Source: Nectonema munidae (lineage: Eukaryota > Nematomorpha > Nectonematoida > Nectonematidae). Taken from it: a stretch of DNA of 64,000 nt. Made by a program: the position numbers and the translations under genes. The DNA is taken from positions 124,001 through 188,000 of the forward strand of contig JAUIRK010000686.1 in the NCBI GenBank assembly GCA_030549495.1, written 5' to 3'. Positions 1 to 23,199 of the stretch are shown here, one piece after another (positions within the stretch are counted from its first letter, which is position 1; every line of letters starts with the position of its first letter). Below the pieces are notes generated by a model that worked only from the letters and a program-made list of their open reading frames with translations, ran no database searches and had not been told where the DNA came from.

Positions 1-2757
1 TTATAAGAGAAATGATAATTCTATCGTAAAAATTTGCAGTAATTTCACCTCACATGTATCTACAGAAACGCACCATCTAACCTAAACTAATCAAGCAATA
101 AAATATTGATATAGAAGACATGCTAAGTGCCGTCCAACCAATGAATGAACGAAGAAAAGTCATTGTAGACGCAATTCCTAATCTTCCGCTGGACTTGATT
201 TGACGATGTTGTCCATTTCAAAGTTTCACGATGCAAAGCGTGACAAAAATACATGTTTCATGTGTCAGAAATACAATACTAGGTTACATTCTGACAAAAG
301 TCCAATATGCTTTGATTTATAGCACGATGACTCAATAATATTCATGAACAAGGAAGATCTAAGCATGGAAGAAACACAAATTTGAAACATGAAAAACTTT
401 TCGTGCCTGTTTTTTCTTTAGTTATTCATATAGAGATAGTATAATCTAGCTAGGGGCTAACAACAACAAGTTACAAATTCCCATGTTAAGGTCATCCTTT
501 CAGAGATAAGAATGAGTTGAGTGTGTTCAATCAGATTTGGAAAAGTTTTTTTGATAAATATAGTTTTGTATAAAACAATATTCCCTTGTGATATTTTTTC
601 TAAAAAATGAGCACATGCAGGCAATGTTCCAAAACGGAAACATGTCCAATAGTTATTGTATAAAACTTTGGATATTTTTAAATTGATGTCAAATGAACTA
701 AAAAAACAACACTGATAAAACATATGATAAGGTATCAGGGTGGTGCCACATAAAAAGTTATCGTAATAAATGCTCGCGCGTATTAACTATTCATCAGTAA
801 AATAATGCGAAGCAATAATGTGCTCTACAGTCATGATGCAATCGAGGATGTTGATATATTTTTCATTGTGGATATTTTCACATAATGGAGAAAGAGAAGA
901 AATTAGCTTTCTAATTTGGAGATAACAATGTTCCAAGAAATAAAAATCACGATTTGGATATATAAAATTCTTTGAAAAAGAAGGCAGACCAAAAATTCTG
1001 GTCTTGAAGGTGTTAAAATAATTGAAACCTAGCTTTCATCCGAGTTTAAATGCCGAAGAAATATCGGCAATAGTAGTCTGTAACACTCAAAATATTAATT
1101 TCCTCATTTTTAAGAAAAAAATAGAAATTTAGAAAATATTAAAAGTACCGCGAAATAATAATAGCAAAAGATATGAAGCCAAGCCAAGCTAGAAGCCATA
1201 AAATAGCGTGAATCTTGTGCCAAAATGGTATAGGAGGAGAGACAACTTTGCGTAGAGAAGTGGTTGTCGGCTTAAATGCTTGTTCTGTTATCAATGGCTG
1301 TTCAGTGTGGCGATATGGAATTCCTAGTTATAAGAACAAATGGAATGAAATACAAAAAATACTTTCCGTGTATTCACATTTCTTATATGTATATTTTAGT
1401 AGATACACACTACGTAAATTTAAACATTTTTATCTACTAAAGAAGACTCAAAAGTAAACCCTCTAAAATACGACCGATCAGCCAGCCACATTTTAAAAGT
1501 AAGTCGTATTTGAGAGGAAGACATTACAAAGGGGTTTCAAAAATTATGCTTTTTTAATAACGTCATAACAACATTATAACTTGTTTATTTTTTATCGATA
1601 AAACATTTTCAGTGTTTGATTAATTCATCTAGTTTACTTTGTTCAAAAAAAATTCGTTTTATTTAAATTTCTCTATTTTATAAATTATACAAATGAACAA
1701 CCCGAATTCGTTTTCAAAAATACTAATTTTAATTAAAATTTAAAAAAAATCATTAGCATGAGATATAAAATAAAAATAAACATCTTAATTTGGTGTCGTA
1801 TCAGAGGGAAATCTGAGACAAATCGTTTAAGGGGTATAATTAATGTAAATATTATTTATGTGCATAAATAAGGTCGTATTTTGAGGAAGCCGCATTTCAG
1901 AGGGGTTACGGTAGTTAGTAAGCCTCTACTAAAGTTGAAGATATTTGAAATTGGTTAGAAATGTGTAAGGGTCAACTTTTTAAGAATTTTTCTATAAAAT
2001 CGTTGTACAATTTTTTATTAATTTTCTTATAGTAAGAACAATCATGTACTTCTTAATACTGATCGATGTTGCTATAGATTATTCTCATATCATACGTTGG
2101 AATCTATGCGGGAATTTTTCATTAGCTTAATTATATATTCTATTTACACGCAACGCTTACTTTTGGCATCGACTAAAGTAAAGAGCAACTTGATACGCTC
2201 ACAAAATTTGGACTTGCTTTCTTCATAAATACCCAAGACTCTTCCTATCCCTTTAAGATCTCGGACTCCACCTACTCCGCACCCTGATCATAATAAGCAC
2301 CAGGACTTTTTAACAGTGGAATAATTACAAGCAGTAATATATCTTTGCTATTATATCAAAATTCCTCGTAGATTCGATAAAATCTAAATATTCCTCATGG
2401 ATTACAATTCTGCATTTTAGATTTAAGCTTGTATGATATTCCACAAACATAACTTTTCTATTACACTTTTTTTTTGAAAATTTCTTAATTATTAAATGCC
2501 TATAGAAATTGTTTCGACATTTAAATATCTTTGTACAAAAGAAAATTAATGCATAGGTTTCGCTTTTTTTCAAAAAAAAAACGAATAATATTCTGAAAAT
2601 GCTTAGGTATATTGATATTTTTAAATGATAACAAAGTTAAAAAATTACCAGTCATAATCTTGAGCCAGAAAATGAGAAATTGTTTCTTTTAAGGAAAATA
2701 TTAGAAAGGAGGTTTTTGAATATAAAAACTTATTCAAACCAACAATTTTAAATAGTT
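1..2757. other. AT-rich non-coding stretch
   Basis: No gene is recognisable here. It lies beyond the poly(A) signal of the minus-strand DOMON gene. Two weak items stand out. A cysteine-containing plus-strand reading at about 225-320 (CFMC followed by SPIC) faintly resembles the cysteine-rich tail of piggyBac-type transposases, but it has stops and no partner domain. A short GACTCC-rich tract at about 2230-2300 belongs to the dispersed repeat described separately. Confidence 0.5.
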
Positions 2758-2763
2758 TTTATT
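2758..2763 (-). promoter_or_regulatory. Poly(A) signal of DOMON gene
   Basis: Reads AATAAA on the minus strand, 77 bases after the predicted stop of the FRRS1L-like gene. It supports exon 4 as the terminal exon. Confidence 0.55.
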
Positions 2764-2839
2764 CACAATATTTTCAATGGGGATAAAACAGGAATAAAAT
2801 ATGCTGTGAAATTATTAATGTTCTTTTGAACAAATCCTT

Positions 2840-14138
<11,299 letters not shown>

Positions 14139-14943
14139 TTAAATTAGACGTGGTTCTTTATAGTCTTGATAAAAAAAGAAATTAACCTTATTTTCATTAA
14201 ACAAATTCAACCAAGAGTAAAAAAGGAGTTAGAAAATATATAAAATAAACCTCTTTCTAGGGTTGCGCGGATAAACAAATTCGTTGATAAGCGATATATC
14301 AGCAGATAAATTGGAAGATAATCGTCATCGCCGCCCTCCGTACGTGCGCCCCTGGCTCCTATATATTCTTTGAATTTAGGGCTGTCGTTTTGAAATAATG
14401 TATAATTTTTATTATAGAATCAAGCAATTTCTGAAGAAAAGAGAGAGTCTTATTGGCGATAGCAAATCGGTGGATCATGTAATTAGTGGCTGTATTTGAC
14501 CAGATGCGCTAGATTTTGTAGTGGTTTCAAGTGAAGTGTAAAACTAGAATCTGTCTTTGATGGCAATTGAATCAACGTATCTCGCAGATCACACACAAAT
14601 TCGAATTAAAAAATTGTATAACGTTAGGCAAAAATAAAAGTAAAGATCAAAACATCTTAGATTTTAAATGCTGACCAGCCGCGTTTGTTCAACCTTCCAG
14701 AGATGCAAAGATCCCCTCGCCCCCCCCCCGGATGTGCGCCCCTGGTTTTGTTATTAAAATCTTTTGATAGCCTCTCAGTATTCAATGTTTAGCTGCGTTT
14801 ATTTAATCATAGGTCTTTGAAACACACTCTCGAAACAATATTTTGTGGAGTTCATTGTACTTACCTTTTGGAATCAAACCATAATATATTTCCTTTCTTA
14901 AGACTAAGGATAAAATGCAAGTATATCAGGCCCTGCCTACAAT
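14139..14943. other. Upstream DNA of DOMON gene with two GCGCCCCTGG ends
   Basis: 5' flank of the DOMON gene. Two short patches end in TGCGCCCCTGG (14342-14352 and 14734-14744), each next to C-rich DNA. They resemble the end of a dispersed element also seen at about 20035, 55830 and 57730. No promoter motif is certain. Confidence 0.4.
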
Positions 14944-15748
14944 CAGGGATGGCATACGTTACGGTTTCAAAAAAAAGCTAATTTCCAAACTTCATTTTTT
15001 TTCGTACAGTAAAATTGTATCAAAATAAAAAAATACGATATTTAGGAAAGGTATCGAAATTTTGAAAAAAAATCGAAAGGTAATAACGTAATCAAACATG
15101 AACAAAAGGATTTGTTTGGTGTTTAAATGCCTCTAATATTTTTAGTACACTCACTGCCCATTAATATTATGTTTTTAAATTTTTATATATTATTCATTTA
15201 AAAAGACGATTTTAGGAGTGTAATTTGAAATAATATACTTTGAAGCAAAATTCAAAAATATCAAATTGAATATATATAATGTTAAATAATAAATTCGTGT
15301 AAAATTAAATAAATTTATCACTTGAATCGTATTAGATGAGAAAAATTCATAATTTTAAAATGCTGAATCAGTCTGAATAATCACTTTTCTCTTATATATA
15401 CGTTAAGTAAATAAGTTATTTAATCTTTTGTATAAATAAATTTAACATCACTGATATATGATATGGATTATTTTATATTACATGTGTTTGTGGTGAACAA
15501 ATAAACCATAAAATTATTGACTGGAATATGTTATCATTGAATTAGCGCACTAGAACTTGATGAATCTATTTATAACTCATAGGTTCGATACAATAAAACG
15601 AAGCAAAGATCGAAATCTTACCGAACTTTGATATTTTTCGTAGTAAAGTTTTTTCCGTGCTCAATTTCAAATCGTATTTTTTATAATAAAAAAAAAGCTA
15701 CCGTATCGTAATGTAATTTGTAACATAACATACAGTATGCCACCAATG
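14944..15748. mobile_element. hAT-type MITE, 805 bases
   Basis: Left end CAGGGATGGCATACGTTACG; right end, read inward from the other strand, CATTGGTGGCATACTGTATG. These form an imperfect inverted repeat sharing TGGCATAC. Flanks CCTACAAT (14936-14943) and CTCACAAT (15749-15756) match at 6 of 8 positions, as an old 8-base hAT duplication would. The inside is AT-rich with no coding. A related end occurs at 22944. Confidence 0.65.
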
Positions 15749-15756
15749 CTCACAAT

Positions 15757-18440
15757 CCACTGTCTTCAGTGTAAATTCAAAATTTTCTATTTTGTTCTAT
15801 CTTTAATCTTTAAACTGATTTGTGAAAGTATTCTATTTATTATAATAAGTATAAGTTTATGAGCGATGTCAATTTGCGTTTCTTTTATCGCACGTGAAAT
15901 TAAATTATGAGGTTTTTTGTAGAGAACTAAGTTATCAACGCTTTAAATGTTAGGACGAATCAAGCGACACAGTAGTCATTTATAGCACATATAATGAAAT
16001 GCAAGTAATGCATTTATTTCTGTGCGAAAATAGTTCGGATCAAGAAGCATTTGCTGTTTGTGTAAGAAAACTTTGGTAACTTAACTTTTCATTTTGTTTA
16101 TTTTACAATTAATGATACAATAAATTATTATAGTTTTTTCCATCCAATCTCTTCGATCCCGCAACACAAAGACAAAGGGCATATATCGCAAAAGGAAAAA
16201 TTTTCGTTGTGAAATTTCTGATAAAAAAAGCTCTATATGTTTGATCAATGTAGGCCAAAAAATTTGTTACAAAAAAAAACTAATTATTACATGATGGTTC
16301 AGCTTTTTTGATATAATTGGATTAAACAAAAAATATTTCTTATATAAACGTTCTATTGTGTGCTTTAATCTCAAAAATTTTATACATCGATAGCTTGGCA
16401 AAGCTTCCGAGGCATTTTGATGTATATACAATTGTGTTAATATTGCGTATATTTTCTTAGATAACAAAGACACGAGGTATGTTTACTTTATAAACAAAAG
16501 TTCTGAAAGTCAGTATTGGATTGTGTTTGTGCTTGTAATTAAGATTGAAATCAAAGCACAAAAATTATATAAACTTTTGCTTTCATCGAACTTGCACATA
16601 GCATAAAACGAACATATAAAGATATTCAGAATGTAAATCTAATGCATGGCAGTAGGCACAATACATACTACATGCAAACAGAAAAAGAATCCATACGCGG
16701 AGAAGATAGCAAATATAATCTGGGTTAATCTAGATATGGCAATGGTAAAAAAAGTTTGCTAGTATCATTCTATGCTATTCGTATATGCATACATCAAACA
16801 TATGTGTTAATAAACATATATGTAAATAACACAACTAAATTATGCTAATTAAATTCAACATAAAAAAAAAACTGTCTCTGTATATAAACACTCTTATACC
16901 ACAAAAGTTTAGAAAAGTTAACAAAAAGCATATTATAAATTAGCATTTTATGGTTGTGATGTAGTAAAGTGTGTTCAATTTATCACAGATATAAGTCGAT
17001 TCAAAAGGCTAATTGTCCACTTTAAATATTCATACATTTAAAAAATATTGTTAAATATTATGGTTGAAGTTTAATTTTATTAACTTATTAAACATATAAA
17101 TTTTAATAATGAAAAATATAAAGATATAATTAAATTTCAAGTCTTCGTTCCATTAGAAAAATGATTATACTAATTACAAAAGAGCATAATTAAAAGAAAA
17201 TTGGAATTTACTATAAAATATGGCATCAAAGTGATACAAAAATTCCTATAAAACATAGGATTCAATTAAAAAAGTTCTCATGATAGGAAGAAGATAAAAT
17301 TGGGAAGAAATGGATTTAAAAATATGACAACGCTCTATGAATATGTCAAGCCTTGCAACACGAGTTTTGTTATTGAAAGATTTTTCCGTTATTTTATTTT
17401 ATAAAAAATATTTAGTATTTTCAAAATTTTGACAGCAATTAAATGAAAAATCGAATACGTCAAATAAAAAGTTAATGTTTCAACTTAATTTGGTATATCA
17501 AGTTAACTTGAAATTACTTTAACTCTGATTTTAGTAAGTTTATAACCTGGAAGAAAAACACTTAAAGAATAAAGTGTGAACGAAAAAAGAAAGAAAGCAG
17601 GCCTAAGATATGAAAACGACATTCTAAAGTTGGGCATATCGAATTGGTAAAGCGAATTAAAGCACTTGAAATGAGAGAACTTTTACCGAAATAATCAATC
17701 TAAATTTTTGGAATAAATTTAAAATGTATTTTAATGGCTTTAAATATTTGCAATGAAAAATGCAAAATTTATTAAAAAATAATTGAAATACATCATATGA
17801 TTTTTAATTTCTTTAAAAAAAATCAAGATTTCACAGAGGGTTTATTTCAGTAAAGCGCCACACTCGTTTGAATAGCTAGTATTTCCTTTTTCATTTTATG
17901 CTGATAAAACCAGTCTTTTTCAGCATTAAATTGTACCGTATTAGATATAAGAAGGATTTACTTACAGATAGTAAGAGTGCTACATGTTATCCTCGGACTA
18001 TATAAGTCATCAATTAACAAGTTATCTGCATGTTTACAAGTTTATAACAGATCGTATTGATTTAATAAAATATGTGTTTCCTTGAATTTTTGTTAATAAA
18101 AAGTACACCTCAAAGTCTTTTTATTAACTTTTATGTTTATGAAAATACTAGCAGGTTGTAATAAAAACATTTTGGTTTAAATTTTCACATACTAAATTGT
18201 ATTATGCCATAGATAGTTAAAAAAAAAGTCATATTCATTTATTTATAAAGAATGGCAAGTGAAGATTAACCCAGAGTTAGACCAGCCTCGAGACAAATTG
18301 TGTAATTTATTTTTCAAACACACAAAACGAAACTGAAAGTATATCTTATTTAAACACAAGAATAAGATTATATAGCCTCTCCTCCAACAAGAAAATGTTT
18401 CTAAATTTGTAACGGGAATGAACCTTCTTGATTGGCTTAC
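15757..18440. other. AT-rich intergenic DNA
   Basis: Very AT-rich. I found no exon, terminal repeat or transposase motif in either strand. Confidence 0.5.
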
Positions 18441-18640
18441 TTTACACGTTATATATAAGATTTACACAGGTTCAAGAGTTGGTATTCGTGATCCGGCAGT
18501 TGACTTTGAATTTTTCGCCCAACTACACTAAAGTTTCCCCAACTCTGCTCTAAAAGGTTCGCTATCACTGATCTCGTATTTCCAGGCGTATAGAGAACAA
18601 ATAAACTTCGTTTGTTTGAATCACAAACCATTAAGGAAAG
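18441..18640. other. Unidentified open stretch with possible hAT end
   Basis: A 60-residue minus-strand open frame (18631-18449) has a non-random look (SWGNFSVVGRKIQSQLPDHE), but I recognise no family. The plus-strand word AAAGTTTCCCCAACTCTG at about 18532-18549 resembles a hAT terminal repeat, which would make the frame incidental. Confidence 0.3.
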
Positions 18641-19440
18641 AAAAAGGCGAGGAAATTTTCATTGACATATCTGAAAGCTAAGGGCTCCCTCACAGACCTT
18701 TCTCTTTTAAGAGAATCTGCATATACGTTAAATGCTAACAAAAGGGAAGGAGATAAACATCTTAAATGAAAAAACGTATTTAAACTCTTTCAAGGGATTA
18801 ATAACTCTTAACTTTTATGTTAGGGTCATATATAATCCAATGTCTTTTTAGGAACAAAATAAGTTGGCTTTTCTAGTGTAAAATGCGTGTGACATAAAAA
18901 TACTATTACACGATTGGTCTATCGGATTAGCAAATTATACAGACAGGCGCGAGAGCATTTGCTTTGATGAAGACAGTGTTGGTATCGAAGTTTCAATTTA
19001 AAACCGGAGAGAAAAATATTTGCAAAATTTGTCAGTATCGGATGGGGGGTTATCGAATAATCTAGTGTCGGATAAAAAAGGTCTGATTACCAATGAGTCT
19101 TGTAATACAAGATTTTTTTACTTTTGAACACCAAATACTGAATCGGCTGAACCAAAAATTCTGTTCTCCAAAGGTTTACAAGAGAGATCGCTTTGAGTCA
19201 AGGTATAAAACCTTCACTTGGTTAGAGCATAGCATATCTCTTTATAAGGTTTTTGTTACGCATGCAGTTGTTTTAGTACTAAAACATCCCAACCTGAAAG
19301 AGCATTTGTGACCATCGATTTGAATAACTGGTGAAAAGCAATAATGAAAGATAGAGGCTTTATTAAATGCGATGAGTAGTGATCATTGCCTCTCCATGTC
19401 ATGATGGGAAACCTGTTCTATTCATTCCATTTTAGATCCT
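18641..19440. other. AT-rich DNA, nothing identified
   Basis: No gene is supported. Positions 19030-19085 contain TCGGATAA-type words reminiscent of pogo/Tigger termini, but no element could be bounded. Confidence 0.4.
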
Positions 19441-19975
19441 GCTTGCCATTTATTTTCGTCAAAAACAGTAAATATTTGAAAATTTACTGAATTTGAAATG
19501 TCCTATGGCTGGTATAACGAAGCTATTACCGAACTGTGGTAAATTTGATGAATTTATCGAGCTTATGATATCTATAGTTTATGAAAAGCTATAAATCTCC
19601 AAATTATTTGTATTCAAGATCATATGAAGAATTTGTTCAAGCTAAAAGCGTTATTCAGGCGATTAAAGGCGAAATTGAAGAATCGGAAATGTTCTTAATC
19701 CTAATTGATGAGTGTAATAATAATAGCTGGCAAGAAGAATTATCAGTTTGTTTTTGCTTTGACTCTACCATATATGAATGATTTTATTATCTTGTTAAAC
19801 TAGAAGGTAAGGTTGCGATTACAATTAGTAACAAGAGAACTTGGCTTGATAAAATCCCTGCAGTTAACCGCAATTGTGGTGGGATTGGGAGCTAAGAGTG
19901 CAAGGGCAATGTCAGGTAATAAAATAATGGTGGTGTATTCATTGGGATAAAAATTCTTTTATAATAAATTTTGAA
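19440..19975 (+). pseudogene. KIAA1586/ZNF862-like hAT transposase fragment
   Basis: The plus strand encodes, in broken frames, EEFVQAKSVIQ, then EIEESEMFLILIDE (first catalytic acidic block), a short FYYLVKLEGK block, and IVVGLGAKSARAMSGNK (family form VGxGxDGASxMxGxxxGV). This is the order expected in the KIAA1586/ZNF862 hAT group. The C-terminal dimerisation domain is missing. A stop follows ...FDSTIYE at 19779. Confidence 0.6.
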
Positions 19976-20325
19976 AATTGAAAAAAAAAGATTAGCTCCC
20001 CACCCCCTCAAATTTTGAGGATGTACGCCTCTGATTAAATACACTATGATTCACATGAAAGGAAATTTCACTTAACACTAGAAGTACCAAAGATTTTTTA
20101 TACCTAAAAAGACTGGGGATGCCCCTTGAATCCAAATTAAAGGTTTAAAAAAAAAAAAAAAAAACCGGGGGAGGAGAGGGTTAAGTTAGATCCTTTTGTT
20201 GATTTTATTTATAATACTCTGAAGCAGAGTAGTGGATTCGAAGTCTGGAGTAATTGGAGTCGCACCTTTTGAAGAGTAGGAGTCGGAGTCGTAATAATTA
20301 TTGCGACCCCGACTTCATAAATAGT
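19976..20325. repeat. C-rich element end plus GAGTCG-type repeat
   Basis: 19990-20040 reads as a C-rich stretch ending GGATGTACGCCTCTG, similar to ends at 14744 and 55830. 20225-20300 holds GGAGTCGGAGTCG-type words, one of the dispersed copies. Between them is a long A run at 20145-20164. Confidence 0.55.
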
Positions 20326-20510
20326 TATATTCATGTTAGATTAAAAAATAAATTCATAGACACTCTTTTTAGTGTACAACGCGGCAAAAACGCAACTTAA
20401 AAAGTTTAAGCTCAAGCCTTGTATTTTTGCAACTCATAGAAAAAAGCTGAAAAATTCAATAAAATTAAGAATGAACTTTTTTATCACACATAAACAAATA
20501 AATTAGTATA
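20326..20510. repeat. Dispersed repeat copy A
   Basis: About 180 bases closely related to 45388-45565. Shared words are AGACACTC, TTTAGTG, GCAAAAACGCAAC, TAGAAAAAAGCT and AAGAATGAACTTTT, in the same order and orientation. Both copies lie just upstream of a Jockey-like non-LTR fragment. Confidence 0.8.
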
Positions 20511-20519
20511 TTTCAAATA

Positions 20520-21003
20520 TTGCAAATTAACATTATGTGATATCACTAGACATTAATTCTATCCCAACACATCTACTAAGTGACACAACTTGGGAAATTT
20601 ACGACTCACTATCGGCAGACCATATTCCTATACTCACCTCCATATATCTCAAACACTCAAAACAAAACATCCAAACCACAACCTAAACAAAAGCCAACTG
20701 CCATTATTCTCATCATACAACGAAACCAATATTACCCGCCTTGAACTTGATTATATACAAACAACGTACACACAAAACAAAACGCTCACATACCTTATAT
20801 TACAAGCAGACAAACTCCACATCCCTAAAGGAAACATCAATGCACACAGCCATCATCAACCGTTATCACAAAAATTAAATCATTCATAAACGAAATCAGA
20901 AAACGCAATCCATTATATTCCCACATAGATGAACTCAAGAAATATTAATCCAAATCAAAACCCATAAACTCTCACTCTGGGAAAAACACATTAACAAAAA
21001 GTG
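20520..21003 (+). pseudogene. Non-LTR retrotransposon endonuclease fragment
   Basis: Plus-strand reading HLLSDTTWEIYDSLSADHIP followed by ILTSIYLKH, the SDH-P motif that closes the APE-type endonuclease of Jockey-like non-LTR elements. A linker rich in Lys and His follows (INEIRKRN ...). Frames are broken and the reverse transcriptase part is absent. The base composition (C-rich, G-poor on this strand) matches the fragment at 46.0-46.6 kb, so both may come from one family. Confidence 0.65.
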
Positions 21004-21512
21004 ATATGGATAGATGGGGGTATTTGAATTCTATCAATGTCTTATATTTGGTTTTTCAAAATTTTTTAGTTGCAAAATAAAATATTTTCAATAAAAACGT
21101 ACTTCTCAGAAAAATTTATATCCCCTCACTTTTAGAAAAATATTTTGCTCAAACCCTGAAAATTAAATACAATTTTTCCTTAACTTACTATTTCAACCTA
21201 ATCTAAAAAAAAATTCATCTATAATTACATTTTCTCTCACTGAAAAGCTACGAACTTTTAATATAATTTTTGTAGCGAATCATAAGGATCTAAAATAGTT
21301 TTGATAAGATATTTTAAATCTATAATAAATTTAATAGTAATGCATTTGAGTTAAAATCAAAACATTTTCTCATATCAAAAGGATTCTTTCTGTAGTTAGA
21401 ATACTATACGTTTTAAACATTCACTACTTTTTCTTATATCTCAATTTATTTTAAGTATGCGCATGTGAGATATATTGGGACTAACATAGGGTTTACTTTT
21501 CTTGAGCAGTTT
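21004..21512. other. AT-rich DNA, nothing identified
   Basis: No motif recognised. Confidence 0.45.
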
Positions 21513-22251
21513 TTATATTTCATACCTGTCAACTCTCCCGGCAATACTGGGAGACTCCCAGTTTTGGTTGCTTTCTCCCGGTCTCCACTCCCGATTTTTA
21601 AAAATTTTATAATCTACATTTAAAAAAAATTGATATCAATATCATATTATATATATCATTGTTGGCGATATTGATGACAAGAGCAACAACATTGTTCATC
21701 ATCTACTAGGTGATCTGTGGCATTATATTTTCAAAATAAAATTTCAGAACGATTCAAAATCCTTCCGTGTAGCTGCCTTAATTCTTGTACTTGTACATAG
21801 CAATGCAAGTCTTGAACGATTATTCAGCATTGCACGAAAAATTAAAATGATATATCTTCATCCTTAAAGCTAGATGGTCGATTGACAAGCATTTTAGTTA
21901 TGAAGACACATAATCCAGTAAAAATATTTGTTATAATCGGAGACGAGATGAAGAATTACGGAATCTGTCAAAGAAAGCAAGCAGCCAAAGCATATAAAAT
22001 TAAAAAGAATGATTCATTTAGTCTTTGTTTTTCTTTAGTCTAGTACTTTATTGTGTTACTAACTATTATATCTGTAGTTTGCATTATTCTGATAAATTGT
22101 CAATTATATTTTGTTAAAATTTTTTGTTAAAAAGAATTCTGTAGATTAATTCAGTTCTCCATGTTTTAGGCAAAATCTCCCTGTCTTTTCCAACAAAAAA
22201 ATCAAGAATCTCCAGGTTTAAATAATTTAAGGTTGACAGGTATTTATATTT
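21513..22251 (+). mobile_element. Internally deleted hAT element
   Basis: Element 21521-22243. The ends read CATACCTGTCAAC and GTTGACAGGTAT, a 12-base inverted repeat, flanked by the direct repeat TTATATTT (21513-21520 and 22244-22251). The left part has CTCCCGG/GGGAGACTCCC words. The only coding left is the end of a transposase (see 21760-22020). A complete hAT is about 2.5-3 kb, so this 723-base copy lost most of its interior. Confidence 0.78.
21760..22020 (+). pseudogene. hAT C-terminal dimerisation domain remnant
   Basis: Reads AALILVLVHSNASLERLFSI then ARKIKMIYLHP. This is the family's dimerisation motif (SNASxERxFS). It continues with DGRLTSILVMKTHNP after a frame change. Confidence 0.75.
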
Positions 22252-23190
22252 TAAAAATTAATTAAAAATAAAATATTCCCTCAAATCAAAATTACATAAT
22301 AGAAAAATAGATAAATAGAAAGATTAGTGAGACAAAATTACAGATTATTGAACTATTTATTGATATATTGCATATCATTCACGCCGCTCTAGTATTTTTC
22401 GGTACTTATTTCTTTATTATTCATAATAAATTTATGTACTTATTTATTTTTCGAGGTTATCTCACCAAAAATTTCATACTAAGTAAAACTCATTGAAATA
22501 AGGAAAAAATTAAATAGGAACATTTAACATATACATATAATTTGATAGAATTATCTATATAGAGAATAACATTTTTTGGCAATTAAAAAAAATTTTAAAA
22601 ACAGACTTTTTGAAGATTTCTATTTTAGGAAAATATCATGTACTGGAGCTGTTCGAAAATTTTTTTCAAAAAATAATTAAAGAAAAATTTTCTAATTTTT
22701 TTTATTTTATTTGACCTTATAAAACCCATTTTAAATTATAAATAAGCTATGTTTAAATACCTTGCTTCCATACTACAATATATTCTTTTCTCATAATTTT
22801 ATACAAGCGGCTTAATTGAAATATATTCTATATGTCTTTGAATTTTTATTTCGAATAACCAAAAACTATAAAAATTTCTCTTTCTAAAACTCAGTAAATT
22901 TTGTTAACAAAAAAATATTGAAACTTTTTTGTATTGTAGGCAGTAGTGTCATACAGTATGTTACGTTCTGAAATTATGGTATGATACAATCGCTTTTTTT
23001 CTTTTGAGAATTATTTAGAGTGCTAGTAATAGTTTTTTACCAGTGAAAAACAGAGTAATAAATAGTTGCTGGTGTTGTCTTTTTGAGTAAGTCGTTGATT
23101 GCATTTTAAACTTTAAGGCAAGAATAAAATAGGGATCCCCTTCTACCATACTCGACATTTCTTTCCCATTCTTAACAAGGTTGAAAGGCA
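22252..23190. other. AT-rich DNA with a second MITE end
   Basis: 22944-22995 matches the inward-read right end of the 14944-15748 MITE (shared order GTCATACAGTATGTTACG, ATGATAC, CGCTTTTTTT). The far end of this copy was not located. Confidence 0.5.
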
Positions 23191-23199
23191 TTTAAGTGT

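Noticed and set aside
120-330. Cysteine-containing stretch considered as a piggyBac transposase tail
   Set aside because: Too short and interrupted, without the DDD core nearby or TTAA-flanked ends.
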